Shown: piece after piece, positions 53,652 through 62,032 of the stretch
Layout: every line of letters starts with the position of its first letter
How positions within the stretch are numbered: the stretch's first letter is position 1
DNA from: Elusimicrobium sp. An273
GTDB taxonomy: Bacteria; Elusimicrobiota; Elusimicrobia; Elusimicrobiales; Elusimicrobiaceae
Direction of reading: 5' to 3'
Length of the DNA: 64,000 nucleotides
NCBI RefSeq assembly: GCF_002159705.1
Contig: NZ_NFJD01000001.1
Coordinates: forward strand, 310,001-374,000
The notes under the pieces: generated by a model
The model's input: the letters and a program-made list of their open reading frames with translations, nothing else
What the model was told of the DNA's origin: nothing
Databases searched by the model: none
Position numbers and translations under genes: made by a program

Positions 53652-54398
53652 ATGCTGTATTCCAAACCCCGTTCCTGCGATGTTTTGGTGGAACACGGCC
53701 GCGCCACTCAGTCCGCGCTGCCCAGGCGTTTTACCGTGTGCGTATGGAACTGGCAAAAAAGCAAACAAAAAGAATGGGCCTCCGAATTTAGCCGGCTGGC
53801 CCAAGCGGCCGATTTGTTTTTGGCCCAAGAGGTGCGCCGGTCTCCAGCGGTCAAAGAAGTTATGGAAAAAACCGCTTACCATTGGAACGGCGCGGTCAGT
53901 TTCTTTTCCCTAAAAGGCAAAAATCCCATTGGCGTAGCCACCGGATGCATTGCCAACCCGCTGCAAGTGTCGTTTGCCGCCACATCGCGCGAGCCCGTGT
54001 TCCGCATTCCCAAAATGACGCTTGCCACCTTAATTCCCATTCAAAATGCAAAACGCCCCCTCTTGGTGGTCAACTTGCACGCCATCAATTTTACCGGCAT
54101 CCGGGCGTTTGAAAAAAACCTGCGCGGCGCCGCCGAAATTTTATTGGACTATAACGGCCCTATCCTATTGGGGGGTGATTTTAACTCCTGGAACCACAAA
54201 CGCCTGCGCCTGCTGCACTGCATTATCCGCTCGGCGGGTCTGCAGGAAGTTCCTTTTGAGCCGGATCTGCGCTCGCGCTGGATGGGAAAACCGCTGGATT
54301 ATTTGTTTGTGCGGGGATTGAAGGTATTGGCCAGCGGCGTGCGCGTTACCCGCGGCTCCGACCATAACCCCCTGCTGGCCCGGCTGGAAATCCGCTAG
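53652..54398 (+). CDS. Endonuclease/exonuclease/phosphatase (EEP) family protein
   Basis: 248 residues. The EEP motifs are all visible: VWNWQK (Asn), LAQEVR (Glu), NLHAINF (His), GGDFNSWNH (Asp, Asn), LDYLFVRG (Asp) and SDHNPL (final Asp-His). No signal peptide. The family covers DNases, phosphodiesterases and lipid phosphatases. Its 1-bp distance to cls suggests a lipid-linked role, similar to the cls-ybhP pair in Escherichia coli; that is inference. Confidence 0.8.
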   Translation: MLYSKPRSCDVLVEHGRATQSALPRRFTVCVWNWQKSKQKEWASEFSRLAQAADLFLAQEVRRSPAVKEVMEKTAYHWNGAVSFFSLKGKNPIGVATGCIANPLQVSFAATSREPVFRIPKMTLATLIPIQNAKRPLLVVNLHAINFTGIRAFEKNLRGAAEILLDYNGPILLGGDFNSWNHKRLRLLHCIIRSAGLQEVPFEPDLRSRWMGKPLDYLFVRGLKVLASGVRVTRGSDHNPLLARLEIR

Positions 54399-54407
54399 TT
54401 TTGCCCC

Positions 54408-54435
54408 TTGGAGCCTTGGCCAAATATGGTAAAAT
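54408..54435 (+). promoter_or_regulatory. Extended -10 promoter of the hydrogenase gene
   Basis: TTGGAG (54,408-54,413), 16 bp, then TGGTAAAAT with an extended -10 (54,427-54,435). The ATG is 10 bp past it and lacks a ribosome site. Confidence 0.45.
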
Positions 54436-54445
54436 ATAGGTAATT

Positions 54446-55912
54446 ATGAATACATCTGACAATAAAGCCGTGTATTTTAAACGCGAAGCCCTCAAAAAAG
54501 TGGTAGAAGCTTTTGACAAGGGCACGCTGGAAAAAAACGCGTACCGAATCCCTTTTGAAGTTATTCCTCCGGATTCCAAATCCGCGGTGCGCTGCTGTAT
54601 TTACAAAGAACGGGCCGTTTTCCGCGCCCGCACGCTGGCCGCCATGGGCTGCAGCGTGGAAAAAGACGACGAGGCTACCTCGCTAAACGACTATGCCAAG
54701 CAAGCCCTCTTGCGCAAAGCCGTGCCCGAAGTGCCACTGACGGTTATGGATATCGCCTGCAAAGGCTGCGTAAAAGCGCGCCATATCGTTACGGACGCCT
54801 GCCAAGGCTGTTTGGCGCGCCCGTGCCAGCAGGCGTGCAAATTCGGCGCCATTTCGTTTTCGGACGGCCGCTCCCACATTGACCCCGATAAATGCAAAAA
54901 CTGCGGCCAGTGCAAGGCCGTCTGCCCGTACAACGCCATTACGTATGTGCCCGTTCCGTGCGAGCAGTCCTGCCCGGTAAACGCCATTCACAAAGGCGAA
55001 AACGGGTTTGCTCAAATTGATTTTGACAAATGTATTTCCTGCGGCCACTGCATGGATGCCTGCCCGTTTGGCGCCATTATGGAACGCAGCCAGCTGATTG
55101 ATATTTTAGGCCAAATCCAAAGCCACAACAAAGTGTGCGCGATGATTGCCCCGTCTATCGTGGGCCAGTTTGACTGCACCCTGCCGCAGCTGATGACGGC
55201 AATCAAAAAGGCAGGATTTGACAAAGTAACCGAAGTCGCCGAAGGGGCTGACATTACCACCGCCAACGAAGCGCGCGAACTGGTGGAACGCTTGGAGAAA
55301 GGCGCCCGGTTTATGACCACTTCCTGCTGTGCGGCGTGGATTCAGGCTGTTAAAAAGCATTTGCCCGCGCTAAAAGAATTCGTGTCCGAAACGAAAACCC
55401 CGGCGGGATACACGGCCGAGATTGAAAAGAAAAACGGTTTTGTTACCGTGTTTGTCGGCCCGTGCGTTTCCAAACGCGTGGAAGGCATGGAAGACCCCAA
55501 TATAGACTTTGTAATGACCTACGAAGAACTGGGCGCCATGCTGGACGCCAAAGGCATTGACCCCTCCAAATGCGAAGAAACCCCGTTGGATCCCAAAATC
55601 TCCGGCGAGGCCCGCTACTACGGCGTAACCGGCGGCGTGGCCCAAGCAGTGGAAAACGCGATTGCGGGCAAACGTCCGTTTAAGAAAATGGCCATCAACG
55701 GGTTGGATAAAAAGACCATGATGCTGCTAAACGCCTACGCCAAAGGCGCGGGCGACTTTCAGCTTTTGGAAGTGATGAGCTGCAAAGGCGGCTGCATCGG
55801 CGGGCCGTGCACCCTTCGTAAACAAGCCGCGGTGATTAAGCCGATTAAAGACTTGGTGGCCCAAAGCCCCAAAGTGCCGTGCGCTTTGGACGAAAAGAAA
55901 GAAACCAAATAA
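54446..55912 (+). CDS. Monomeric [FeFe]-hydrogenase, group B type
   Basis: 488 residues. An N-terminal Cys-containing region is followed by a ferredoxin part with two CxxCxxCxxxC sites (Cys150-160 and Cys196-206). The H-cluster motifs are L1 TSCCAAW (292-298), L2 GPCVSKR (338-344) and L3 EVMSCKGGCIGGPC (about 446). All four H-cluster Cys are kept, while the wording departs from the group A forms TSCSPGW and MPCxxKxxE and fits group B. It makes or senses H2 using ferredoxin. No maturation genes (hydEFG) lie nearby. A single-gene unit with a terminator. Confidence 0.85.
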   Translation: MNTSDNKAVYFKREALKKVVEAFDKGTLEKNAYRIPFEVIPPDSKSAVRCCIYKERAVFRARTLAAMGCSVEKDDEATSLNDYAKQALLRKAVPEVPLTVMDIACKGCVKARHIVTDACQGCLARPCQQACKFGAISFSDGRSHIDPDKCKNCGQCKAVCPYNAITYVPVPCEQSCPVNAIHKGENGFAQIDFDKCISCGHCMDACPFGAIMERSQLIDILGQIQSHNKVCAMIAPSIVGQFDCTLPQLMTAIKKAGFDKVTEVAEGADITTANEARELVERLEKGARFMTTSCCAAWIQAVKKHLPALKEFVSETKTPAGYTAEIEKKNGFVTVFVGPCVSKRVEGMEDPNIDFVMTYEELGAMLDAKGIDPSKCEETPLDPKISGEARYYGVTGGVAQAVENAIAGKRPFKKMAINGLDKKTMMLLNAYAKGAGDFQLLEVMSCKGGCIGGPCTLRKQAAVIKPIKDLVAQSPKVPCALDEKKETK

Positions 55913-55928
55913 AAAATATCTTCCCAAA

Positions 55929-55959
55929 GAAAAACCCCGCTCCAAAGAGCGGGGTTTTT
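55929..55959 (+). terminator. Terminator of the hydrogenase gene
   Basis: AAAACCCCGCTC and GAGCGGGGTTTTT with a short loop. An almost identical copy stands at 57,014-57,047. Confidence 0.85.
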
Positions 55960-55979
55960 AGATAGGAAACAGTACCCGG

Positions 55980-56489
55980 CTAAATGCCGCCATAATCAAA
56001 GCCCGTTGTTTTGCATACTTCTTCGCACTTAGGATCTTGTACGTTGTAATTTCCATATACACATTCTATTTTCCCTGGCTTATTGGAGTGGTCTAACCAA
56101 ACTTTCCAACCACAGGTAGCATAAGGCGTATTCATGGGCATGGTGCACCACACCCAGCCAAAAGGAGAATGAAACAAAGCGCATTGGTTTTTATCCCACC
56201 CTATATAAGACGGGTTTGCCGTAGAAATAGTTCCGAAAGGAGTAATGTCCAGATCATTGAAATTCTCGGTATATTTTCCGTTTGCCAAGTAATACAGTTC
56301 TTCCGCATTTTTGATGTCTTTGGTAACGGGCAGCAATTTCATCATCCGGCTCTTAAGTACAGCCCTCTCATATTGCGGCACCGCCACGGCCGCCAAAATA
56401 CCGATAATAAGGACTACCACTAAGAGCTCTATAAGCGTAAATCCGGCGTTTTTAGCGCCGGGGAAGGATTTTTGATAAATTTTTGCCAT
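55980..56489 (-). CDS. Type IV pilin-like protein (pseudopilin)
   Basis: 169 residues from the ATG at 56,489. The leader ends in AG, then FTLIELLVVVLIIGILAAVA, identical over this stretch to the pilin at 40,289-40,792. The rest differs: it is Cys-rich (QCALF, VWCTM, TCGW, ECVYG, CEEVC). The ATG has no clear ribosome site. Orphan gene without assembly neighbours. Confidence 0.8.
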   Translation of the reverse strand: MAKIYQKSFPGAKNAGFTLIELLVVVLIIGILAAVAVPQYERAVLKSRMMKLLPVTKDIKNAEELYYLANGKYTENFNDLDITPFGTISTANPSYIGWDKNQCALFHSPFGWVWCTMPMNTPYATCGWKVWLDHSNKPGKIECVYGNYNVQDPKCEEVCKTTGFDYGGI

Positions 56490-57013
56490 ACGCAAAATTT
56501 ATCAAAAAAAAAAAACGAGTCAAGAGGAGAGACGCCCCCTCCCCACTCTAGGCCCGTTAGCACGATTCGTTTAAGCCACATTGCTAAGCGATACCGCGCT
56601 CTTGCAATAAGATAACCCCGCCCCTTTCATAAAGCATTTCTTTTTTATGCCGTTGCCGTTCATTCATGTTATCACGTTGTAACAAGGTTTTTCCCTTTTG
56701 TGTCATTTCCGTTTATCCGCCCCTTTGTCCTGTTTCTAAAAAGCCTTTCAAACGACAAAGCCCTTTTATTGTTTGAGCGAAGCGAGTTGTAAAAGGGCCC
56801 GTTTGAAAGTGATTTTTTAGAGGACGCCGGGGCGGCGGTCTTTTTGGTACTTTTTCTGCCGCCAGAAAAAGTTCCCCCCTTGCCGGGGCCAGAGGCTGCC
56901 CGCCCCATTCCAGGCCCAATTTTATGACTAGCTTTAAACACGCCGTTTCGGCGCAGACGCCCTCTGTAAAAGCCAAGCAATGGCTCCCCCACAAAAGCCC
57001 TTATTCTCCCTTA
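56490..57013. repeat. Non-coding structured repeat-like region
   Basis: About 520 bp without a credible gene. CTTTCAAACG ... GCCCTTTTA (56,745-56,768) pairs with AAAAGGGC-c-CGTTTGAAAG (56,791-56,809), forming a long stem-loop whose loop holds GAGCGAAGCGAG. Then ACTTTTTCTG-ccgc-CAGAAAAAGT (56,849-56,872) is a perfect 10-bp hairpin. Such strings usually occur in several copies per genome, as dispersed intergenic repeats. Short ORFs across it look spurious. Confidence 0.55.
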
Positions 57014-57047
57014 TCCAAAGAAAAACCCCGCTCCAAAGAGCGGGGTT
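57014..57047 (-). terminator. Terminator of rplM-rpsI
   Basis: The same AACCCCGCTC ... GAGCGGGGTT stem as at 55,929-55,959, including the 5' CCAAAGAAA flank. On the minus strand it lies 36 bp past the rpsI stop and is followed by T-rich sequence. Confidence 0.75.
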
Positions 57048-57082
57048 TTGTAAAACATCTCCTGCAAGTTTCCAGCCAACGA

Positions 57083-57478
57083 TTAACGTTTGGAGAACTG
57101 GAAGCGTTTGCGGGCGCCGGGCTGACCGGGTTTCTTTCTTTCCACCATACGGGGATCGCGGGTAAGATAACCGGCCTTCTTGACGGCTTTTTTAAGATCT
57201 TCGCTAATCGCGGCCAAAGAACGCGCAATCGCGTGGCGCAGAGCGCCGGCTTGGGAGGATACGCCGCCGCCGATTACTTTAGCGTTTACGTCGTATTCTT
57301 TTTCCAAGTTGGTTACCACGAGCGGCGCCTTAACGGCGGCTTTGCAGCGGGCGTGGTTTCCGAAATATTCATCCAGGGATTTGGCGTTGACGGTAATGAC
57401 GCCTTTGCCTTTCAAAAGTTCCACCTGGGCGACGGAGGTTTTTCTTCTTCCGGTTTTCAATTCTTTCGTATTGTTCAT
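57083..57478 (-). CDS. rpsI: 30S ribosomal protein S9
   Basis: 131 residues. TGRRKTSVAQV and the basic end GARKRFQFSKR, the tail that contacts the P-site tRNA, are characteristic. It lies 15 bp after rplM, the conserved pair in bacteria. Confidence 0.97.
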   Translation of the reverse strand: MNNTKELKTGRRKTSVAQVELLKGKGVITVNAKSLDEYFGNHARCKAAVKAPLVVTNLEKEYDVNAKVIGGGVSSQAGALRHAIARSLAAISEDLKKAVKKAGYLTRDPRMVERKKPGQPGARKRFQFSKR

Positions 57479-57493
57479 AAATTTCTATCCCTC

Positions 57494-57919
57494 TTATTTA
57501 CCAAAGCGTTCGGTGAAGGCGTGTTCTTCGCCGGCGAACAGTCTCAAGCGTTTCATTCTGGGCGCGCGGAGTTTGTTTTCATCCAACATTCTCTTTACGG
57601 CCAATTCCAAAACTCTGGTGGGGTTTTTTTCCAACACTCTTTTTACCGGCGTTTCTTTGGCGCCTTTGGCGTAGCCGGAGTGGGAGAAGTAAACCTTGTC
57701 TTCCATTTTGTTGCCGGTCAGTTTGATTTTGCCGGCGTTGGTTACGACGACGAAGTCGCCGCAGTCCATATGAGGCGTATAGGTTCTTTTGTGTTTACCC
57801 ATCAGCAAGACGGCGATTTGAGAAGCCAGTCTGCCCAAGGTTTGGCCCGTGGCGTCAATATGATGCCATTTGCGGGTGGTTTCAACTTCCTTGACGGAAG
57901 GCAAAAAAGTTTTTGTCAT
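57494..57919 (-). CDS. rplM: 50S ribosomal protein L13
   Basis: 141 residues. WHHIDATGQTLGRLASQIA and LMGKHKRTYTPHMDCGD are the L13 signatures. First gene of the rplM-rpsI operon. Confidence 0.97.
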   Translation of the reverse strand: MTKTFLPSVKEVETTRKWHHIDATGQTLGRLASQIAVLLMGKHKRTYTPHMDCGDFVVVTNAGKIKLTGNKMEDKVYFSHSGYAKGAKETPVKRVLEKNPTRVLELAVKRMLDENKLRAPRMKRLRLFAGEEHAFTERFGK

Positions 57920-58032
57920 AAGTTTTGTTTCTACCTTTTGTAATTAATGCGCAGCGGAGTGGTGGCCGCTGTCTTAATGACTCGTGGTTTCTTATATATT
58001 ATATCAAAAAATTCTGTCTTTTACGGGATTTT

Positions 58033-59007
58033 TTACAGCCGTTGCAGCGTGCGGGTAAACAGTTTTTCAATATCGGCCAACGCGTCCAGCCGCACAAACA
58101 GGCCCCTCACTTCGGCCGCGTTGGGGAAATCTTTAATCCAATACCCCGCCGTTTTGCGGCTGCGGTTTACGCCGATGCGTTCGCCGTAATAGGCCACGTT
58201 CTCGCGGATTAAGTCCAAGTATACCGCCAGGCGGCTCTTGGGGGTATGAGAAGAAGGCTCTTTGCCGGCAAACGCGTCTTGAATATCTTGGAAGATAAAC
58301 GGGTTTCCCACCGCGCCGCGCCCAATCATCACGCCCGCGCAGCCGGCCTGCAAGAACTGCCGCGCCGTGTCCGCCGTCAAGATGCCGCCGTTCCCAATAA
58401 CCGGAATCGTTACGGCGCTGCAGGCCTCGGCTACGGCTTCTATATTGGGCGGGCCGGAATGCACGTCCACCGCCGCCCGCGCATGCAGGGTAACTGCGCT
58501 GGCCCCGGCGTTTTGCGCCAGTTTGGCAAGGCGCGCACCCAGCAGTGCTTTATGCGTAAGCGCGATGCGGGTTTTAAGCGTTACGGGAATTTTAACGCTT
58601 TTTACCGCCGCTTCTATCAGGCGGCCCAATTTGGCCTCGTCTTTCATCAGCACGCAGCCGGCGCCGGCTTTATTGATTTTTTTAACGGGGCAGCCGGCAT
58701 TTAAATCTACGATATCCGCCCCTTGTGCCTCGGCGTTGCGGGCGGCTTCGGCAATGGTGGCTTCGTCCGAGCCGAAAATTTGCATGGAAACGGGGTGTTC
58801 TTTGGGGTTTACCTGCAGCATCCGTCCGCTTTTGGCGTTTCCGTAATGCAAGGCATGGGCCGACACCATTTCCGCGCACACGATTCCCGCGCCGCCTTTT
58901 AGGCACAGCACGCGGAAAGGCGAGTCGGTAATTCCCGCCATGGGGGCCAACAACAAATTATTGGCGGCGGTAAACGAGCCTATCTGAAGCGGATGAATGT
59001 AGTTCAT
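58033..59007 (-). CDS. dusB: tRNA-dihydrouridine synthase
   Basis: 324 residues from the ATG at 59,007, whose ATGA overlaps the stop of the upstream gene. The TIM barrel starts LLAPMAGITDSPFR. LNAGCPVKKI holds the catalytic Cys, LHAR and IGNGG contact FMN and tRNA, and GVMIGRGAVGNPF is the phosphate site. It reduces uridine to dihydrouridine in tRNA. It is the last gene of a run with the nucleotidase paralogues. Confidence 0.92.
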   Translation of the reverse strand: MNYIHPLQIGSFTAANNLLLAPMAGITDSPFRVLCLKGGAGIVCAEMVSAHALHYGNAKSGRMLQVNPKEHPVSMQIFGSDEATIAEAARNAEAQGADIVDLNAGCPVKKINKAGAGCVLMKDEAKLGRLIEAAVKSVKIPVTLKTRIALTHKALLGARLAKLAQNAGASAVTLHARAAVDVHSGPPNIEAVAEACSAVTIPVIGNGGILTADTARQFLQAGCAGVMIGRGAVGNPFIFQDIQDAFAGKEPSSHTPKSRLAVYLDLIRENVAYYGERIGVNRSRKTAGYWIKDFPNAAEVRGLFVRLDALADIEKLFTRTLQRL

Positions 59008-60494
59008 GAGACTTTTTTCCAACGGCCGCGGGCGGGCGCCTGTACCGTTTTTTGACGATACAAACAGGAACGCATAATTTGGCGTGCTTCCACAAAAGTA
59101 TTTTTAAATTCCAGCGAATCAATAAACCCGTCGTGTCCGAAGCCGCCCGCCAGTACGTGGTCGGTTACGGCAAAACGGTACGTTTCCTGCGGGCGGACGA
59201 TGCGGCCGTTATCCAATACAATTTGGCGGATTTTCCGCCCCGCCGGCGTTTGGGCATACGAAACCGAAAACCCGGCAATCTGCGGAAAATTATCTTTGGC
59301 GTTTAACGAAAGTTCCATTGCTTTTAAAAACGCTTCGCCTTTAATCGTGATGAAAGTGATGTTGTCTCCATACGGGTATGTTTTGTACAAATCGTATTCC
59401 GTCAGCGTGCCGGCGGGCAGGGGGCTGCGGATAGAATCGGAATTAATCACGGCGCCGTCCAGCCGGGCCCATTTATGCAAACATTGCGCCAACAAATCGC
59501 CCAATGCAGATTCCTGCGCCAAGGCGTTTGGAATTTCCACAGGCACCTCGGCCACCCGCGCATTCATTTTTTTGCGCGTAGCCGCGCGCAAGGCGGAGGC
59601 CTGCTTGGCTACGGCGGCGTCTTCCCCAAAGGTTTCTTTTAAAAGGGGTACGTCCTCAAAGGTAATTTCCCGCAGCTGTTTATTCTTATCAAACAGCAGT
59701 TTAATATGCCCCACGCTGTCCAGCTTGGAGCCGGGGTAGACGATAAAGGTTTTATTGATTTGGTCGGTTTCGGCGTTTTCCCGGTCTTTGTTGGAACTCA
59801 AAATAAGGTCAATGCCGGTGGTTTCCTCGGCCAGGGCCGTATCGCTCAGGCCGTCTTTTTGGGTGGCGCCGATGGAGCTTAGCAAAATAATATAGTCCAC
59901 CCCTTTTTCTTTGAGCAAAGAAGCCATTTGCTGGGCGGTTTCCACCGCGTCCAGCGCGCGCAGGCCCAAAAGGCGGGATTTGTTTTTATTGATGGCCTGT
60001 GGGTCAATCAGGCCAAAAATGCCGATTTTGATTCCGTTTACGGTACGAATTTGATAATCGTGCAGCGGCCAGGGCAGTTGGTTTTCCAGCCGCAGGTTGG
60101 AAACGACAAACGGATACGGCAGTTCCCGCACGATGCCGCGCAGCGAAGGCCAGCCGTAGACCAAATCTTTATCGCTGATGGTTCCCGCCGTATAAGGCAG
60201 TGTGCGGGCCAGCTCCGCCACATAGGCGCCTTTGGTCATGGTGCCCTCCGGCGCGGAGCCGAACCAGCTGCCGCCGTCAAACAAGAGGTATTCCCCTTCG
60301 CGGCTTTGCAAAAAATTTTTTAAAACGGCATAGCCGCCCGCTTCGCGGTTATCCCAGCGGGGCTCCGGGCGAGACCAATAAAACCCCTGTACGTCCGCCG
60401 TGTAATACACGTCAATAGGCGTTAAATCTTCCCGTCCGCATCCGCCCGCCAGCAATACGACGGCTAAGAGCAAAAAAAGCTTCTTCCCCCGCAT
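59004..60494 (-). CDS. 5'-nucleotidase-family lipoprotein lacking its metal ligands
   Basis: 496 residues. The signal peptide ends at a lipobox (LAGGC). The overall fold matches the two paralogues upstream, with an N-terminal metallophosphatase and a C-terminal nucleotidase domain. The metal motifs are broken, though: DVQG (Asp34, Gln36) for DVHG, GGSW for SGDF, SDKD for GNHE, SSIG for VHDS and SSNKD for GGHAH. It cannot bind the usual dinuclear site. It may have become a binding protein. It starts 1 bp after the stop of the intact paralogue and overlaps dusB by 4 bp. Confidence 0.85.
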   Translation of the reverse strand: MRGKKLFLLLAVVLLAGGCGREDLTPIDVYYTADVQGFYWSRPEPRWDNREAGGYAVLKNFLQSREGEYLLFDGGSWFGSAPEGTMTKGAYVAELARTLPYTAGTISDKDLVYGWPSLRGIVRELPYPFVVSNLRLENQLPWPLHDYQIRTVNGIKIGIFGLIDPQAINKNKSRLLGLRALDAVETAQQMASLLKEKGVDYIILLSSIGATQKDGLSDTALAEETTGIDLILSSNKDRENAETDQINKTFIVYPGSKLDSVGHIKLLFDKNKQLREITFEDVPLLKETFGEDAAVAKQASALRAATRKKMNARVAEVPVEIPNALAQESALGDLLAQCLHKWARLDGAVINSDSIRSPLPAGTLTEYDLYKTYPYGDNITFITIKGEAFLKAMELSLNAKDNFPQIAGFSVSYAQTPAGRKIRQIVLDNGRIVRPQETYRFAVTDHVLAGGFGHDGFIDSLEFKNTFVEARQIMRSCLYRQKTVQAPARGRWKKVS

Positions 60495-60495
60495 A

Positions 60496-61959
60496 TTACC
60501 GCCGGTAAATTCTCCCCGTTTCCGGCACTTTGACGGGCCCGTTTCTAAGGGCGTCTTCCATCAAATCACGGATGGTTTTGTCGCCGGCCAATTTTTTGTA
60601 TTCCGCCGGAATCTTTTTAAACATCCAGCCTTCGCTGCCGCCGCCTGCGATGTAGGAGTTGGTCGCCAGCGTGTATTTTTTGCGGTTTTGCACCGGTTGG
60701 CCGTTTACAAAAATTTCCAAATCTTTTATTTTGCCTTTTTTGTTTTGCTTGTAGGAAATCGTCAGTCCGGCATACGAATACAAGCTGTTGGGCGCAAAAC
60801 TCTTTTTGATAAATTTCTTTAAGAAACGCCCGTCCACGTTTACCAGGGTAATCGTGTTGTCAAACGGGTGAATATCAATCAAATCGCGCTTGGTAACCGG
60901 GCCTTTTTGCATATCCACCCGAGTACCGCCGTTGTTGTGAACGGCAATCTGGGCGCCGGAATAATCCAAAATGATATCGGCGATCCAATCGTTGAGCGCG
61001 GCGTCTTGCTGGTCGTCGCGCTGCGGCAGGCGGCTAAACAAAGCGGGGGACTCTCCCACCACTTCATCCACTCCGGGCTCGCGCAGCGAGTCGGCGTACG
61101 CCTTCATGTCCGGGTCTTCGCCCGTTTGAGCAATGACCAGCGGAATTAACTCGGATTTGGCCGACACGAACTTGCCGGTTTTGTCATCCGTTTCCACGCT
61201 GACGCGGCTGACGTTTTGCAAATTGCAGCCGCTTTCCACAAACAGCGTTCCGCCGATGTATTTGTTCTGCAAAATGTTATGGGCATGCCCGCCCAGCACC
61301 ACATGCACCCGCCCGCCGAACTTGCGGCCGATTTCCCCCACATACGACTGGGTGCCGTGTTTTTCATCCTGCAAAGAATCGTGCACCAAAACTACCACGA
61401 TGTTCGGCTCTTTTTCTTCCACTTCCTTCAGGGCTTTCTCCAGCGCGGCAAGCGGTTTGCCGTAGGAATATAATTTGGAAGGATTGGTAGGCTCGCGGTT
61501 GGCCAAGCCGATGACCGCTATTTTGATGCCGTTTTCATCAAAAATTTTGTACGGCAGCACAGACGGCGGATATTTGCCGGTGGCCGTTTCAAAGAAATTC
61601 GCCGCCAAAACGGCAAACTGGGCGTTGGCCAAAAGCGGGGCCAGGCCTTCGCCCTTAAAATCAAACTCGTGGTTGCCGATGGTGGCCGCGTCGTAGCTCA
61701 TGCGGTTCATCATCTGCACGCCTTTGAGGCCCTTGGAGTTGCGGGTTTCCACGGTGCCGTTGGAAAAATCGCCGCTGTCTAAAAGCAGGTAGCCTTGCGG
61801 CCCCTCTTTTAACACGGCCGCCAAAGCCGCAAAACCGCCCTGCCCGTTTTTCGGATAGAAAAAACCGTGCACATCGCTGGTGTGATAAATAGTAGTTGTT
61901 TTGGCCGCCAGCAATAACGGCACAAACAAGAATACGGTGAGCAACCAAGTTTTTCTCAT
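60496..61959 (-). CDS. Periplasmic 5'-nucleotidase/2',3'-cyclic phosphodiesterase family protein
   Basis: 487 residues with a signal peptide. The metallophosphatase part is complete: SDVHG (Asp29, His31), DSGDF (Asp64), GNHEFD (Asn96, His97), VHDSL and GGHAHN. The C-terminal domain has HNNGGTR, HPFDNTI and NSYIAGGGSEGW. It should dephosphorylate nucleotides in the periplasm and feed nucleoside salvage. It is the middle of three tandem paralogues, separated by 1 bp from the degenerate one. Confidence 0.9.
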   Translation of the reverse strand: MRKTWLLTVFLFVPLLLAAKTTTIYHTSDVHGFFYPKNGQGGFAALAAVLKEGPQGYLLLDSGDFSNGTVETRNSKGLKGVQMMNRMSYDAATIGNHEFDFKGEGLAPLLANAQFAVLAANFFETATGKYPPSVLPYKIFDENGIKIAVIGLANREPTNPSKLYSYGKPLAALEKALKEVEEKEPNIVVVLVHDSLQDEKHGTQSYVGEIGRKFGGRVHVVLGGHAHNILQNKYIGGTLFVESGCNLQNVSRVSVETDDKTGKFVSAKSELIPLVIAQTGEDPDMKAYADSLREPGVDEVVGESPALFSRLPQRDDQQDAALNDWIADIILDYSGAQIAVHNNGGTRVDMQKGPVTKRDLIDIHPFDNTITLVNVDGRFLKKFIKKSFAPNSLYSYAGLTISYKQNKKGKIKDLEIFVNGQPVQNRKKYTLATNSYIAGGGSEGWMFKKIPAEYKKLAGDKTIRDLMEDALRNGPVKVPETGRIYRR

Positions 61960-62032
61960 AAGAGGCCTCTCTTTGCTATGGGGATAATTTTATGGTAACA
62001 AAAACATCTCTCCCGTTCAAGGCATATAGTCA

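Noticed and set aside
56672-56994. Two overlapping minus-strand ORFs of about 100 residues
   Set aside because: They read through the hairpin repeats, lack ribosome sites and show no protein-like pattern.
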